Of a DNA stretch of 64,000 nt, positions 48,567-57,492 are shown one piece after another (the stretch's first letter is position 1; each line of letters begins with the position of its first letter). The position numbers and the translations under genes are program-made. Source of the stretch: Silicimonas sp. (GTDB taxonomy: Bacteria; Pseudomonadota; Alphaproteobacteria; Rhodobacterales; Rhodobacteraceae). The stretch is from NCBI GenBank assembly GCA_013002465.1, contig JABDJO010000130.1, forward strand, positions 1 through 64,000. The letters run 5' to 3'. The notes beneath the pieces were generated by a model, which was not told the origin of the DNA, ran no database searches, and saw only the letters and a program-made list of their open reading frames with translations.

Positions 48567-50102
48567 TCAGCCTCCCAACTTTACGTTGTCGATGCCGACG
48601 ATCTTGTCGTAGGCCCAGTAAAGGATCAGAACCGCCACAAGCAGGATGGTGCCCAAGGCGGCAGCCAACCCCCAGTTCAGCGATGACGAGATGTGATAGG
48701 CGATCCGGTTCGAGATAAAGACACCCTTGGTGCCGCCGACCAGTTCGGGCGTGATGTAATACCCAATCGCCAGAATGAAGACCAGGATGGAACCCGCGCC
48801 GATCCCCGGCACCGAGTTCGGGAAATAGACCCGCCAGAACGCCGTCCAGTCCGTCGCACCAAGGGACTTGGCCGCGCGAACGTATGATAGTGGGATAGTC
48901 TTCATCACCGAGTACAAGGGCAGGATCATGAACGGCAACAGGATATGGGTCATCGCGATGATCGTGCCGGTCTGATTGTTGATCAACTGCAATCGGCTGT
49001 CATCGGCGACAATCCCGATCCAGACCAGCACATCATTGATCACCCCTTGCTGTTGCAACAGCACCTTCCAGGAACTGGTTCGCACCAGAAGCGAGGTCCA
49101 GAACGGCAGCAACACCAGGATCATCAGAACATTCGCTGAACGCATCGGCAGGTTGGCCAGAAGAAACGCGATCGGATAGCCCAGAAGAATGCAGGAAAAA
49201 GTGATCATCATCGACATGATCAGGGTGCGCTGGAACAACAGAATGTAAATCCGCTCGTTATCGTCGCGCGTCGTGACGCCTTCGGGCGTCAACTGGCGGT
49301 CGACCGAATTCAGGAAGTACCCGGGAGTGTACTTGGCGGCATAGGTCTGAATGGTCTTCCAGACTTCGGGATTGGTCCAGTCTTCGTCAATATCTTCGAA
49401 CTGTTGTGTGTAGGAAATCGGGTCAAGCCCGGCACTGGCAGTCTTTGCGGCCTGTAAAAGCGGATCGTCGTAACTGGCATCATAGGCGACAAGGTCGCTG
49501 TGCAGCGCTCCGAACAGAACATCCCAGGGGTCTTCTTCCAGGGGGTCGTCCCCCTCGGCGATCAGGGTTTCGCGCCAACCGACATAGGCCGATGCCGTCC
49601 GTGGCCCGGGAAAGCCTTCGCGACTAAGCCGGTCCCATGTGGCGGGATCCTCCCAGGCTGCATCAAGATCGGTATAGGCCTTTTCGTAATCCTTGGTGTC
49701 GAACTTCCCGACGCTCCGCCCCGATTTGCGGAACAGGGATGAAATCCCCGGTTTTTCATAGTTCAGGCGGCTGCCAAGACGCGTATGAAGCTTCAGTTCC
49801 TCGGCAAAGACCATGTCGGTGTAAAGCGCCTGAAAGGTGCCTTCATCGGGCAGTTCGGTCTCATCGGGATCCCAGGCTCTTAGCGCATCGGTGGTGCGTG
49901 GAATGGTTTCTTGTACGATTGAGTTTTCCACTGACCGGAACAGCATGTCCGCAATCGGCGCAATGAATGTCACCAGCACGAACAACAGCAAAGGCGACAC
50001 CAGCAGAAAGGCACGAAGTTTCTCGCGGCGCAGTGCCCGGTTCAGGCTGACTTTCAGTGGCCTGCCATCAGCGGCAAGGACTGGTCCGGCGGTGTCGCTC
50101 AT
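48567..50102 (-). CDS. ABC transporter permease, PotB type, with a large periplasmic insertion
   Basis: 511 residues, against about 290 for usual PotB. TM1 at about 31-53, then roughly 230 extra residues (about 55-284), acidic and rich in Asp/Trp/Tyr, before TM2 (about 286-315). The rest is a normal permease, with EAA-like sequence AAKSLGATDWTAFWRVYFPNSVPGI. Starts on the ATGA of the DUF1330 gene. The insertion should face the periplasm and may take part in substrate delivery. Confidence 0.87.
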   Translation of the reverse strand: MSDTAGPVLAADGRPLKVSLNRALRREKLRAFLLVSPLLLFVLVTFIAPIADMLFRSVENSIVQETIPRTTDALRAWDPDETELPDEGTFQALYTDMVFAEELKLHTRLGSRLNYEKPGISSLFRKSGRSVGKFDTKDYEKAYTDLDAAWEDPATWDRLSREGFPGPRTASAYVGWRETLIAEGDDPLEEDPWDVLFGALHSDLVAYDASYDDPLLQAAKTASAGLDPISYTQQFEDIDEDWTNPEVWKTIQTYAAKYTPGYFLNSVDRQLTPEGVTTRDDNERIYILLFQRTLIMSMMITFSCILLGYPIAFLLANLPMRSANVLMILVLLPFWTSLLVRTSSWKVLLQQQGVINDVLVWIGIVADDSRLQLINNQTGTIIAMTHILLPFMILPLYSVMKTIPLSYVRAAKSLGATDWTAFWRVYFPNSVPGIGAGSILVFILAIGYYITPELVGGTKGVFISNRIAYHISSSLNWGLAAALGTILLVAVLILYWAYDKIVGIDNVKLGG

Positions 50103-50392
50103 GCCTCGTGCCCCTCGACAAGAATGAATGTGCTGTCGGCGTTTTTCAGCCGGATTTGCATGACCTCCTGGTAGGCGGGGTCATTATAGGCCGCGACGGC
50201 GGCCTCGTAGGATGGGAATTCGATGACGACATGGCGCTCGTGCGCATCGCCCTCGACAAGCTGACTTTGCCCGCCGCGCACGATAAATCGTCCCCCAAGG
50301 CCTTCCAGGATCGGCGTGTCCTTTTCGACGTACTCTTTGTACGCCTCCGGATTCCGGACAGTGACGTGGACGATCATGTAACCTTTGGGCAT
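50099..50392 (-). CDS. DUF1330 family protein
   Basis: 97 residues, dimeric ferredoxin-like (dimeric alpha-beta barrel) fold expected: MIVHVTVRNPEAYKEYVEK, GRFIVRGGQ, RHVVIEFPSYEAAVAAYNDPAYQ. No known reaction. It sits inside the ABC importer operon between the binding protein and the first permease and overlaps potB by 4 bases, so it probably acts on or with the imported compound. Confidence 0.85.
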   Translation of the reverse strand: MPKGYMIVHVTVRNPEAYKEYVEKDTPILEGLGGRFIVRGGQSQLVEGDAHERHVVIEFPSYEAAVAAYNDPAYQEVMQIRLKNADSTFILVEGHEA

Positions 50393-50413
50393 TGCGCTTC
50401 CCCCCTAAGCGGA

Positions 50414-50435
50414 AGGGCGGGGAAATCCCCGCCCT
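50414..50435 (-). promoter_or_regulatory. Intra-operon hairpin after the binding-protein gene
   Basis: AGGGCGGGG (50414-50422), loop AAAT, CCCCGCCCT (50427-50435), a 9-base GC-rich stem between potD-like and DUF1330 genes. On the coding (minus) strand no T run follows. Such hairpins protect the upstream mRNA and raise the level of binding protein over permeases in several ABC operons; this role is inferred. Confidence 0.55.
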
Positions 50436-50444
50436 GCACTTTTT

Positions 50445-51554
50445 TTATTGTGCCAACCAGGCCTGGAACTTGGCCTCGATGTCGTCGCGGTAGTCAGCCC
50501 AGAACTCATAGTTGTACAGGAATGTGTTCTTGGCGTTCTCCGGATCGGTCGGCATATGCGGTGCCATGTCGATGCCAAGATCGGCGTGCTTGCCAACCAG
50601 CGGAGCCGAGGACGCACGCGCCGGGCCATAGCTGATGTACTTGGCCTGATCTGCCAGACGCTGGGTGTCGGTGGCGAACTTCACAAAGTCCTTCACGCGG
50701 GCCAGACGATCGTCGGGCAGACCTGCGGGAATGATCCAGCCGTCCAGGTCGAAGATCTGAGCGTCCCACAGCATTGCAACCGGCTGGTCCTGCTCTTCGA
50801 TGACCGAGAACAGACGACCGTTATAGGTCGACCCCATGACAATCTCGCCATCTGCAAGAAGCTGCGGCGTATCAGCGCCCGCCGACCACCAGATCACATC
50901 GTCCTTGATGGTATCCAGCTTGGCCAGGGCCTGCGCCTGACCTTCCTCGGTCTCCAGCACGTCATAGACATCGTCCTTGGCGACACCGTCGCAGATCAGA
51001 GCCCATTCCATGTTGTTGATGGCGCGCTTTTCCAGGCTGCGCTTGCCGGGATAGGTCGCGGTGTCGAAAACGGCGCAGACATCGGTCGGCGGCGTGTCGC
51101 CAACCAGATCGGTGCGATAGCCGAAGGTCGTCGAATAAACGATCTGCGGGATAAAGCAGTCGCTGACCAGAAGGTCGCCGAAATCATCCGAGGCGCTGGT
51201 GCCATCAGGCGCAGCGGCCAGCACTTCGTCAGCATCGATCTCCATCGCCAGGCCCTCGTCGCACAGACGAATGGCGTCAGCGGCCACAACATCGACCAGA
51301 TCCCAGGTCACGTTGCCGGCTTCGTTCATGGCGCGCAGTTTCGCAACGGCCTCGGCAGAACTTTCGTCCCAGATCGCCGATACGCCAGAGTTGGCCGCGA
51401 TATAGGGTTCAACATAGGCGCGCTGCTGGCTTTTCTGGTAAGCGCCGCCCCAGGATACAAGCGTCATGTCGCCGGCCATGTGACCATCGGCAAAGCTCGC
51501 TCCCGCCGACAGCACCAGAGCGCCAGTCGCTAGAAGAGTAGTTGTCAGTTTCAT
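50445..51554 (-). CDS. ABC transporter substrate-binding protein, PotD type
   Basis: 369 residues. Signal peptide 1-22 (LLATGALVLSAGASFA-DG). Family marks: MTLVSWGGAYQKSQQRAYVEPY at the mature start, WDLVDVVAADAIRLCDEGL, GSTYNGRLFSVIEE and DGWIIPAG. Three or more Cys residues (for example DCFIPQ, DVCAVF, LICDGV) are unusual for a PotD-type protein. Ligand unknown; creatine or a related amine is suggested by the linked creatinase. Followed by a stable hairpin. Confidence 0.88.
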   Translation of the reverse strand: MKLTTTLLATGALVLSAGASFADGHMAGDMTLVSWGGAYQKSQQRAYVEPYIAANSGVSAIWDESSAEAVAKLRAMNEAGNVTWDLVDVVAADAIRLCDEGLAMEIDADEVLAAAPDGTSASDDFGDLLVSDCFIPQIVYSTTFGYRTDLVGDTPPTDVCAVFDTATYPGKRSLEKRAINNMEWALICDGVAKDDVYDVLETEEGQAQALAKLDTIKDDVIWWSAGADTPQLLADGEIVMGSTYNGRLFSVIEEQDQPVAMLWDAQIFDLDGWIIPAGLPDDRLARVKDFVKFATDTQRLADQAKYISYGPARASSAPLVGKHADLGIDMAPHMPTDPENAKNTFLYNYEFWADYRDDIEAKFQAWLAQ

Positions 51555-51657
51555 TTCGTTCTCCCAATTCGTCCCGATTTGGTGTTGGGAACCGGGTCTC
51601 GGGACAGACGGCGGTTACCCTGATGATGCGCCCCCGACCCGAGGCGCGGTTATTTGC

Positions 51658-52758
51658 TCAGGCGTCCAGCGCCCGGCAATCCTGCGGCAACCACCCGATC
51701 TCGATCTGCTCGCCCGGTTTCAGACGAGCCTGATCGGGGGCGTTCCGTGTCTTGACGACAAAGTCATCATGGCCCGCAACCCGAAGGCGGGTGCGAAAGA
51801 TATCACCCATATAGATGAACTCAAGCACCTCGGCCTTAAGTGTGTGAACGCCCTCCATCAGGCGTTCCTTGTTGAATTCGACCCGCTCGGGGCGGATCGA
51901 CACCAGTGTGCGGTCCCCCGGTGCGGAAACGTTCACGGGTTTCGCATCAATGATCTCGCCGGAATCCAGTTTTACCGTGCAAGCGTCCCCGTCAATGGTT
52001 TCGACCACACCCGACAGCGTGTTGTTTTCGCCGATAAACTGGGCGACAAAGCTGTTTTCCGGTTCTTCGTACAACTTGTCCGGCGGAGCCAACTGCTGAA
52101 TGCGCCCGTCGTCAAAGACCGCAACTCGGTCCGACATGGTCAGGGCCTCGGTCTGGTCGTGGGTCACATAGACGGTGGTAATCCCCAGATCGTGCGCCAG
52201 GTTCGTGATTTCGAACTGCATGTGTTCGCGAAGCTGTTTGTCCAGCGCGCCCAGGGGTTCGTCCATCAAAACCAACTCGGGCTCGAAGACCAGCGCGCGG
52301 GCCAGGGCGACCCGTTGCTGCTGACCGCCCGACAGTTGCGCCGGGCGTCGCCCGCCAAAGTCGCCCATCTGCACCATGTCCAGCGCGCGCTTGACCTTTT
52401 CCTCGCGCACCGATTTGTCCAGCTTCCGCACTTCCAGCGGAAAAGCCAGGTTCTCGGCCACGGTCATATGCGGGAAAAGGGCGTAATTCTGGAACACCAT
52501 CCCGATGCCGCGCTTGTGCGGAGGAATGTTGTTGATCGGGTTCCCGTCCAGCAGGATCTCACCATGGGTGGCGGTTTCAAACCCGGCCAACATCATCAGA
52601 CAGGTCGTCTTTCCTGACCCCGATGGCCCCAACATGGTCAGGAATTCACCTTTCCCGATCGACAGGTTCAGGTCTTTCACGACAAGAATTTCGCCGTCAT
52701 AGCTTTTCTGAACCCGGTCAAAGACGACAAAGCCGTCTTGCGTGGTGTCTTTTGGCAT
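51658..52758 (-). CDS. ABC transporter ATP-binding protein, PotA type
   Basis: 366 residues from the ATG at 52758, with a G-rich ribosome-binding stretch just before it. Walker A LGPSGSGKTTCLMMLAG, Q loop, signature LSGGQQQRVALARAL, Walker B ELVLMDEPLGALD and the H loop are all intact; a TOBE domain (about 280-365) follows. Energises the importer formed with the two permeases. Separated from the creatinase stop by about 130 bases and from the binding-protein start by about 100. Confidence 0.92.
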   Translation of the reverse strand: MPKDTTQDGFVVFDRVQKSYDGEILVVKDLNLSIGKGEFLTMLGPSGSGKTTCLMMLAGFETATHGEILLDGNPINNIPPHKRGIGMVFQNYALFPHMTVAENLAFPLEVRKLDKSVREEKVKRALDMVQMGDFGGRRPAQLSGGQQQRVALARALVFEPELVLMDEPLGALDKQLREHMQFEITNLAHDLGITTVYVTHDQTEALTMSDRVAVFDDGRIQQLAPPDKLYEEPENSFVAQFIGENNTLSGVVETIDGDACTVKLDSGEIIDAKPVNVSAPGDRTLVSIRPERVEFNKERLMEGVHTLKAEVLEFIYMGDIFRTRLRVAGHDDFVVKTRNAPDQARLKPGEQIEIGWLPQDCRALDA

Positions 52759-52887
52759 GCACCCCCCTGTGGGCGTTTTGTTTCCCAATAACCAACACGA
52801 TACGCGTCAGCAGATCAACAGTAGTTAGATCCCTTTGTTGGTCGAATTCCGTCACGTTTCATTGCTTCTGCGACGAAAAAGATCGTT

Positions 52888-54102
52888 TCACGGCGCGATG
52901 ATGTTCGCCTCGGGCCCATAAGGAAAGCCGGTGATGTTGGTGGCATGGCCGTCCCCAACCACCAGTATGTCGTGTTCCCGATAGCCACCGGCCCCGGGTT
53001 CGCCCTCGGGCACCAAAAGCATCGGCTCCATGGAAACGACCATACCGGGTTCCAGCACGGTGTCGATATCCTCGCGCAGTTCCAGACCGGCCTCGCGCCC
53101 ATAGTAATGGCTGAGAATACCGAAAGAGTGCCCATAGCCAAACGATCGGTACTGCAACAGATTCTCGTCGGCAAAGAACCGGTTGATCTCGGCGCAGATA
53201 CCCGAACACGTCGCACCGGGCTTGATCAGCGATAGACCCAATTCATGAGCCGCAACGTTCGCCTTCCAGATCCGCAGCGTGTCGGCATCTGGGTCGCCAA
53301 GGAACAGGCTCCGCTCCAGCGCCGTGTAATACCCTGAAATCATCGGAAATGTGTTCAGGCTCAACAGATCGCCCGCCCGCAGCTTCCGCCCGGTGACCGG
53401 GTTGTGCGCGCCGTCAGTGTTGATCCCCGACTGAAACCAGACCCAGGTGTCGCGATACTCGGCGTCGGGGTGCGCTTCGGCTATCGCCAGTTCCATCGCA
53501 GCGCGCCCGGCCATGGCCACGTCAATCTCGCGCGCGCCGACGCGGATCGCCTCTTTCACTGCCGCACCGCCGATATCGGCCACCCGCGCGCCATCGGTGA
53601 TCAGCGCGATCTCGGCCGCCGACTTGATCATCCGCAACGTCATGACGTCGGGCGCGATATCCTCCAGTTCGGCAATCCCCAGCATCTCGCGGCACGTCCG
53701 CTCGGCTGCAAGCGTCATGTGATCGCCTTCAATCCCCAGCCGCCCGGGCTGACCCAGGACCGAGGCCACGGCGCGCCAATAGTTATCGCGCTTCCAATCG
53801 GTAAAGATCACGTTGTCGCCAAACGACCGCCGCCAGGGTTGGCCAGCGTCAATGTTGGCGGAAATCGTGGTGCAGCGATCCTGCGTGACAACACAGCCAT
53901 AGGGCCGCCCGAAGCTGCAGTAAAGAAAGCCCGAGTAATAGGCGATATTGTGCATCGAGGTGAACAGAACGGCGGGCATGTCGCGGTCGCTCATCATCTG
54001 GCGAAGCCTTGCCAGCCGCCCGGCGTATTCATCGGCCGCAAAAGGCAATGTCGCCTTGTCGCCGTTCTCAAGGGTGAAAAAATCAGGACGTGTATCAGCC
54101 AT
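52888..54102 (-). CDS. Creatinase (creatine amidinohydrolase)
   Basis: Hydrolyses creatine to sarcosine and urea. 404 residues from the ATG at 54102, with GGGGAG upstream. From memory it matches Pseudomonas creatinase closely along its length: CSFGRPYGCVVT, SANIDAGQPWRR, WFQSGINTDGAHNPVT with H233 (catalytic His, 232 in Pseudomonas), YYTALERSLFL with the substrate Glu, YGHSFGILSHYYGREAGLELREDIDTVLEPGMVVSMEP (near 325-365). The pita-bread fold lacks the metal ligands of aminopeptidase P relatives. It leads the minus-strand group with a PotABCD-like importer. A homologous activity on another guanidino compound remains possible. Confidence 0.87.
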   Translation of the reverse strand: MADTRPDFFTLENGDKATLPFAADEYAGRLARLRQMMSDRDMPAVLFTSMHNIAYYSGFLYCSFGRPYGCVVTQDRCTTISANIDAGQPWRRSFGDNVIFTDWKRDNYWRAVASVLGQPGRLGIEGDHMTLAAERTCREMLGIAELEDIAPDVMTLRMIKSAAEIALITDGARVADIGGAAVKEAIRVGAREIDVAMAGRAAMELAIAEAHPDAEYRDTWVWFQSGINTDGAHNPVTGRKLRAGDLLSLNTFPMISGYYTALERSLFLGDPDADTLRIWKANVAAHELGLSLIKPGATCSGICAEINRFFADENLLQYRSFGYGHSFGILSHYYGREAGLELREDIDTVLEPGMVVSMEPMLLVPEGEPGAGGYREHDILVVGDGHATNITGFPYGPEANIIAP

Positions 54103-54334
54103 TTTGGTTGCTCCCCAGGCCATCGCCCTGGCGTGCCGGGCCATGATCTGCCGAACAAGGGGGCAACCCCGGGGCAGCGACGCCATCGCTGCAGGCGCGG
54201 GGATAATAGGGTCGCCAAATTCGATTCGGCAAGCACGCCGAAAATCTTTCCCACCGGTAAGGACAAACTCGTGCTTTTAATGAAGACCGCCACCACATAT
54301 AGTGCGCAAAACACGACAAAAGCGGGCGGGACAA

Positions 54335-55144
54335 GTGGCGCATATCATAGTCGTCGGCAACGAAAAGGGCGGCGCGGGCAAATCGACCGTGGCCATGCAC
54401 ATCGCAACGGCCCTGGTGCGACTGAAACACTCTGTCGGGGTCCTCGACCTTGACCTGAGGCAGCGCAGCTTTGGCCGCTATGTCGCCAACCGCAGGAAAT
54501 TCATGGCGGCCGAGAACCTCGACTTGCCGTGTCCGGTCTATCGCGAACTTCCCAACATCGCCACGGAAAGCCTGGGTCCGGGTGAAAACATCTATGACCA
54601 GCGTCTCTCTGCCGCCGTCACAGGGTTGGAAAAAGAAGTCGAATTCATTCTGATCGACTGCCCCGGTTCGCACACCCGTCTCAGTCAGGTTGCCCACTCG
54701 CTGGCCGACACACTGGTCACGCCACTGAATGACAGTTTTGTCGACTTCGACCTTTTGGCGCATCTGGATCCGAAGACCAACAAGGTGCTGGGGCCCTCGG
54801 TCTATGCCGAGATGGTCTGGAACGCCCGCCAACTCAGGGCCCAGGCGGGGCTTGAACCGATCGACTGGGTGGTGGTCCGCAACCGTGTCGGTGCCCAGGC
54901 GATGCACAACAAGGCCAAGATGGCCCAGGCGGTGGAAGTTCTGTCAAAGCGGATCGGGTTCCGCGTCGCCCCGGGGTTTTCCGAACGTGTGATCTTTCGC
55001 GAATTGTTCCCGCGCGGCCTGACGCTTCTTGATCTGCGCGACATCGGCATTCAGAACCTGAACCTTTCAAACGTCGCGGCCCGCCAAGAGCTGCGCGAAC
55101 TTGTGAAAGAGCTACGGCTTCCCGGCGTTACTGTTGATTTTTGA
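54335..55144 (+). CDS. mipZ: Division-plane positioning ATPase MipZ
   Basis: 269 residues from the GTG at 54335 (VAHIIVVGNEKGGAGKST); an upstream GTG at 54302 is the alternative. ParA/MinD-type ATPase with deviant Walker A GNEKGGAGKST and the MipZ-specific stretches DLDLRQRSFGRYVANRR, VTPLNDSFVDFDLL, DWVVVRNRV and VIYRELFP-like VIFRELFPRGLTLLDL. In Caulobacter MipZ forms a gradient from the ParB-bound poles and blocks FtsZ away from mid-cell. Divergent from the creatinase; its end overlaps the convergent next gene by 17 bases. Confidence 0.9.
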   Translation: MAHIIVVGNEKGGAGKSTVAMHIATALVRLKHSVGVLDLDLRQRSFGRYVANRRKFMAAENLDLPCPVYRELPNIATESLGPGENIYDQRLSAAVTGLEKEVEFILIDCPGSHTRLSQVAHSLADTLVTPLNDSFVDFDLLAHLDPKTNKVLGPSVYAEMVWNARQLRAQAGLEPIDWVVVRNRVGAQAMHNKAKMAQAVEVLSKRIGFRVAPGFSERVIFRELFPRGLTLLDLRDIGIQNLNLSNVAARQELRELVKELRLPGVTVDF

Positions 55145-56141
55145 CCGGCCTCAGGGCATCAGCGGCGCTGTCGGCCACCTGACCGGCGATCCGTGACAAT
55201 TTGCGGCGCGTCGAGGGTTCTGCCTTTTGCGCCTGTTCCTGTTCCCTGGCGATTTCTGCCTGGGTGCGGATCGGCTGGAATATTGCGGGAAAGGAATGCA
55301 CAGACGGCACTTCTTCGACCGATTCCTTGCGCGGTCTGTGGATCAACTGGGCAAGGGGAACACGTGCAATCAGGGCAATCCCGACCAGCAGGATCGCAGC
55401 CCAGATCAGTGCCTGACGCAAAGGGGCCAGGTCGCGAATGGCCAATTCGGTCGCGCGCGGATCGGAATAGGGCGACACCATCAGGGCACCCGGAATGATA
55501 CCCATGCCCTGGCGTTCCATCGCCACGGCGGCACTGTCGAAAAGCGTCGCACCTTCCAGTTCAACTCCGACGATGCGCACAAGGGGCCCGTGTAAACCAC
55601 TGCCCAGAACAGGCAGCCCCAGATCGGCTGGCCTGAGCAAAGTTGCATCCCCGTTCAGATCGGCCATGATCACCCCCAAGGCCTGTCGTTCCAGCATCCG
55701 CGTCGCGATGGCGGATTTGGCCAGAAGCGGCGCATTGGCACGCGGCATCGGACGGCGCGGCTTGCCGCTTGCCACCGCCGCACGTTGCGCAAGAAATGGT
55801 TCAGACACAGTGCTTACCGCATAGATTGGCACCAGCCCCACCCATTTGGCATTCTCGTCACTGCCCACGTTTATCCGAGTGGCCTTCGACATCCCGATCT
55901 CAGCCAGGACCTGAAGTTCATCAACCATGTTGGTATGGACGTCGGGGATAAAGTCCTGCAACAGCACTTCTTCGGGCAATCCGACCTTTTGGGCCAGAAC
56001 CGAATTCGCCGCCATCTGATCCTGATGATAGCCGACGACGATCGACGAACCGAAACAGAATACACCTGCGGCAAGCCAAACCCTTGGCGAAAAAATGATA
56101 TGCGACAGGCGACTGATCAACGGAATCCTCGTACGGCTCAC
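55128..56141 (-). CDS. Membrane protein with two transmembrane helices, family unknown
   Basis: 337 residues. TM1 at about 20-38 (VWLAAGVFCFGSSIVVGY), a periplasmic domain of about 200 residues with LGVIMADLNGDATLLRPADLGLPVLGSG and GALMVSPYSDPRATELAIRDL, TM2 at about 243-262, then a cytosolic tail rich in Glu/Gln/Arg that may be coiled coil. I do not recognise the family. It overlaps mipZ tail to tail. The upstream region before the glutathione transferase holds about 120 bases. Confidence 0.75.
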   Translation of the reverse strand: MSRTRIPLISRLSHIIFSPRVWLAAGVFCFGSSIVVGYHQDQMAANSVLAQKVGLPEEVLLQDFIPDVHTNMVDELQVLAEIGMSKATRINVGSDENAKWVGLVPIYAVSTVSEPFLAQRAAVASGKPRRPMPRANAPLLAKSAIATRMLERQALGVIMADLNGDATLLRPADLGLPVLGSGLHGPLVRIVGVELEGATLFDSAAVAMERQGMGIIPGALMVSPYSDPRATELAIRDLAPLRQALIWAAILLVGIALIARVPLAQLIHRPRKESVEEVPSVHSFPAIFQPIRTQAEIAREQEQAQKAEPSTRRKLSRIAGQVADSAADALRPVKNQQ

Positions 56142-56264
56142 TTACACAACGAGCTTAAATATCCCGGTCCAAAGGGGCAGGAACGTGGCGCTTTGAAGGT
56201 CTATTGTTCCCCGACAGGGAACAGTCTGTTTTGCCTGGATTTCAAGGGGTTCCTCTGGCCCGGG

Positions 56265-57242
56265 TCAATCACCGCGCCCATGGGGTTCGTTCCAGTCAAG
56301 CTGCGGATTTATCGGGATAATTCGATGCGGATTGATGCTATCGTGGCTGTAATGATAGTGTCGCACGATGTGTTCGAAGTTCACCGTCTCGGCGACACCC
56401 GGCCATTGATACAACGCCCGCGCATAGGCCCATAGATTGGGATAATCGCGCAGATAATTCCGGTTGCACTTGAAGTGAGTGTGATAGACCGGATCGAACC
56501 TGAACAGCGTCGGCACCAGCCGCCAGTCGGCCTCGGTCACCCTATCCCCCATCAGATAGCGATTGTCGCCAAGCCGATCCTCCAGCCAGTCCAGCGTATC
56601 GAACAACAGGCCAACCGCCTCGTCATAGGCTTCCTGCGTGGTGGCGAACCCCGACCTGTAAACGCCGTTATTCAGCGTTTCATAGATGCGATCGTTGACC
56701 GGTTCGATTGCCTCTCGCAACTCCTCGGGCCAGAAATCATCCGTATTGCCGGTGATCCCGTCAAAGGCCGAATTGAACATGCGGATGATCTCGGACGACT
56801 CGTTTGAAACAATCGTCTCATTCACCTTGTCCCAAAGGACAGGCACCGTCACGCGCCCCGAGATCTGCGGATCCGCCTTAAGGTAAATCTCCCGCAGAAA
56901 CGGCAGACCATAAAGCGTGTCGCCCGTCGCGCCGGGAAAGTCGTCCGACAGCGTCCAGCCATCCGACAACATGTCCGGATGCACAACCGACACCGTGATC
57001 AGATCGGTTAGCCCCTTCAACGCCCGGAATATCAGTGTCCGGTGCGCCCAGGGGCAGGCGTAAGAGACATAAAGGTGGTACCGCCCCGCTTCGGCCTTGA
57101 ACCCGCGTTCGCCGCTTGGGCCAGGGCTACCGTCGGCGGTGATCCAATTCCGAAACTTCGCCGTCGAGCGCACGAACCGCCCGCCCGAAGCCCCGGTGTC
57201 GTACCAAACGTCATGCCAATCGCCGTCAACAAGCTGTCCCAT
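56265..57242 (-). CDS. Glutathionyl-hydroquinone reductase (xi-class glutathione transferase)
   Basis: 325 residues. Reduces glutathionyl-hydroquinones with GSH. The catalytic Cys is C63 in YACPWAHRTL; the family features GLTDLITVSVVHP, SGRVTVPVLWDK, SNESSEIIRMFN and DVRLVPTLFRFD-like WRLVPTLFRFDPVYHTHFKCN are all present, along with the C-terminal YPNLWAYARALYQWPGVAETV. AAAGGAGGTT lies just before the start codon. It works alone in the cytosol; the ring-cleavage dioxygenase-like gene at 63162 might supply or use related quinols. Confidence 0.92.
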   Translation of the reverse strand: MGQLVDGDWHDVWYDTGASGGRFVRSTAKFRNWITADGSPGPSGERGFKAEAGRYHLYVSYACPWAHRTLIFRALKGLTDLITVSVVHPDMLSDGWTLSDDFPGATGDTLYGLPFLREIYLKADPQISGRVTVPVLWDKVNETIVSNESSEIIRMFNSAFDGITGNTDDFWPEELREAIEPVNDRIYETLNNGVYRSGFATTQEAYDEAVGLLFDTLDWLEDRLGDNRYLMGDRVTEADWRLVPTLFRFDPVYHTHFKCNRNYLRDYPNLWAYARALYQWPGVAETVNFEHIVRHYHYSHDSINPHRIIPINPQLDWNEPHGRGD

Positions 57243-57492
57243 AGAGAACCTCCTTTGTTGATGGTGACCTAGTTCCGCACGCAGGAAATGTCACTGCGCG
57301 CCATCTGTTCGGATTTGCACAGAGCCGAGACTCTTGGGGCTCTCAGCATCAGCCGCAAAAAAGTCTGCGGACCAAACCCGCGATCCCGGTTTCTGATCGA
57401 CATGGGAAATTCGCAACCGGGCACTTCCGGGTAAACCTTTGCTTCACCCAGTGCGTCTATGGGAGGGCGACGGTTTTGTTGGAGTCGCCAAA

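Noticed and set aside
54335-55144. Chromosome-partition ParA
   Set aside because: MipZ-specific stretches (DLDLRQR, NDSFVDFD, ELFPRGLTLLDL) are present and no parB lies next to it.
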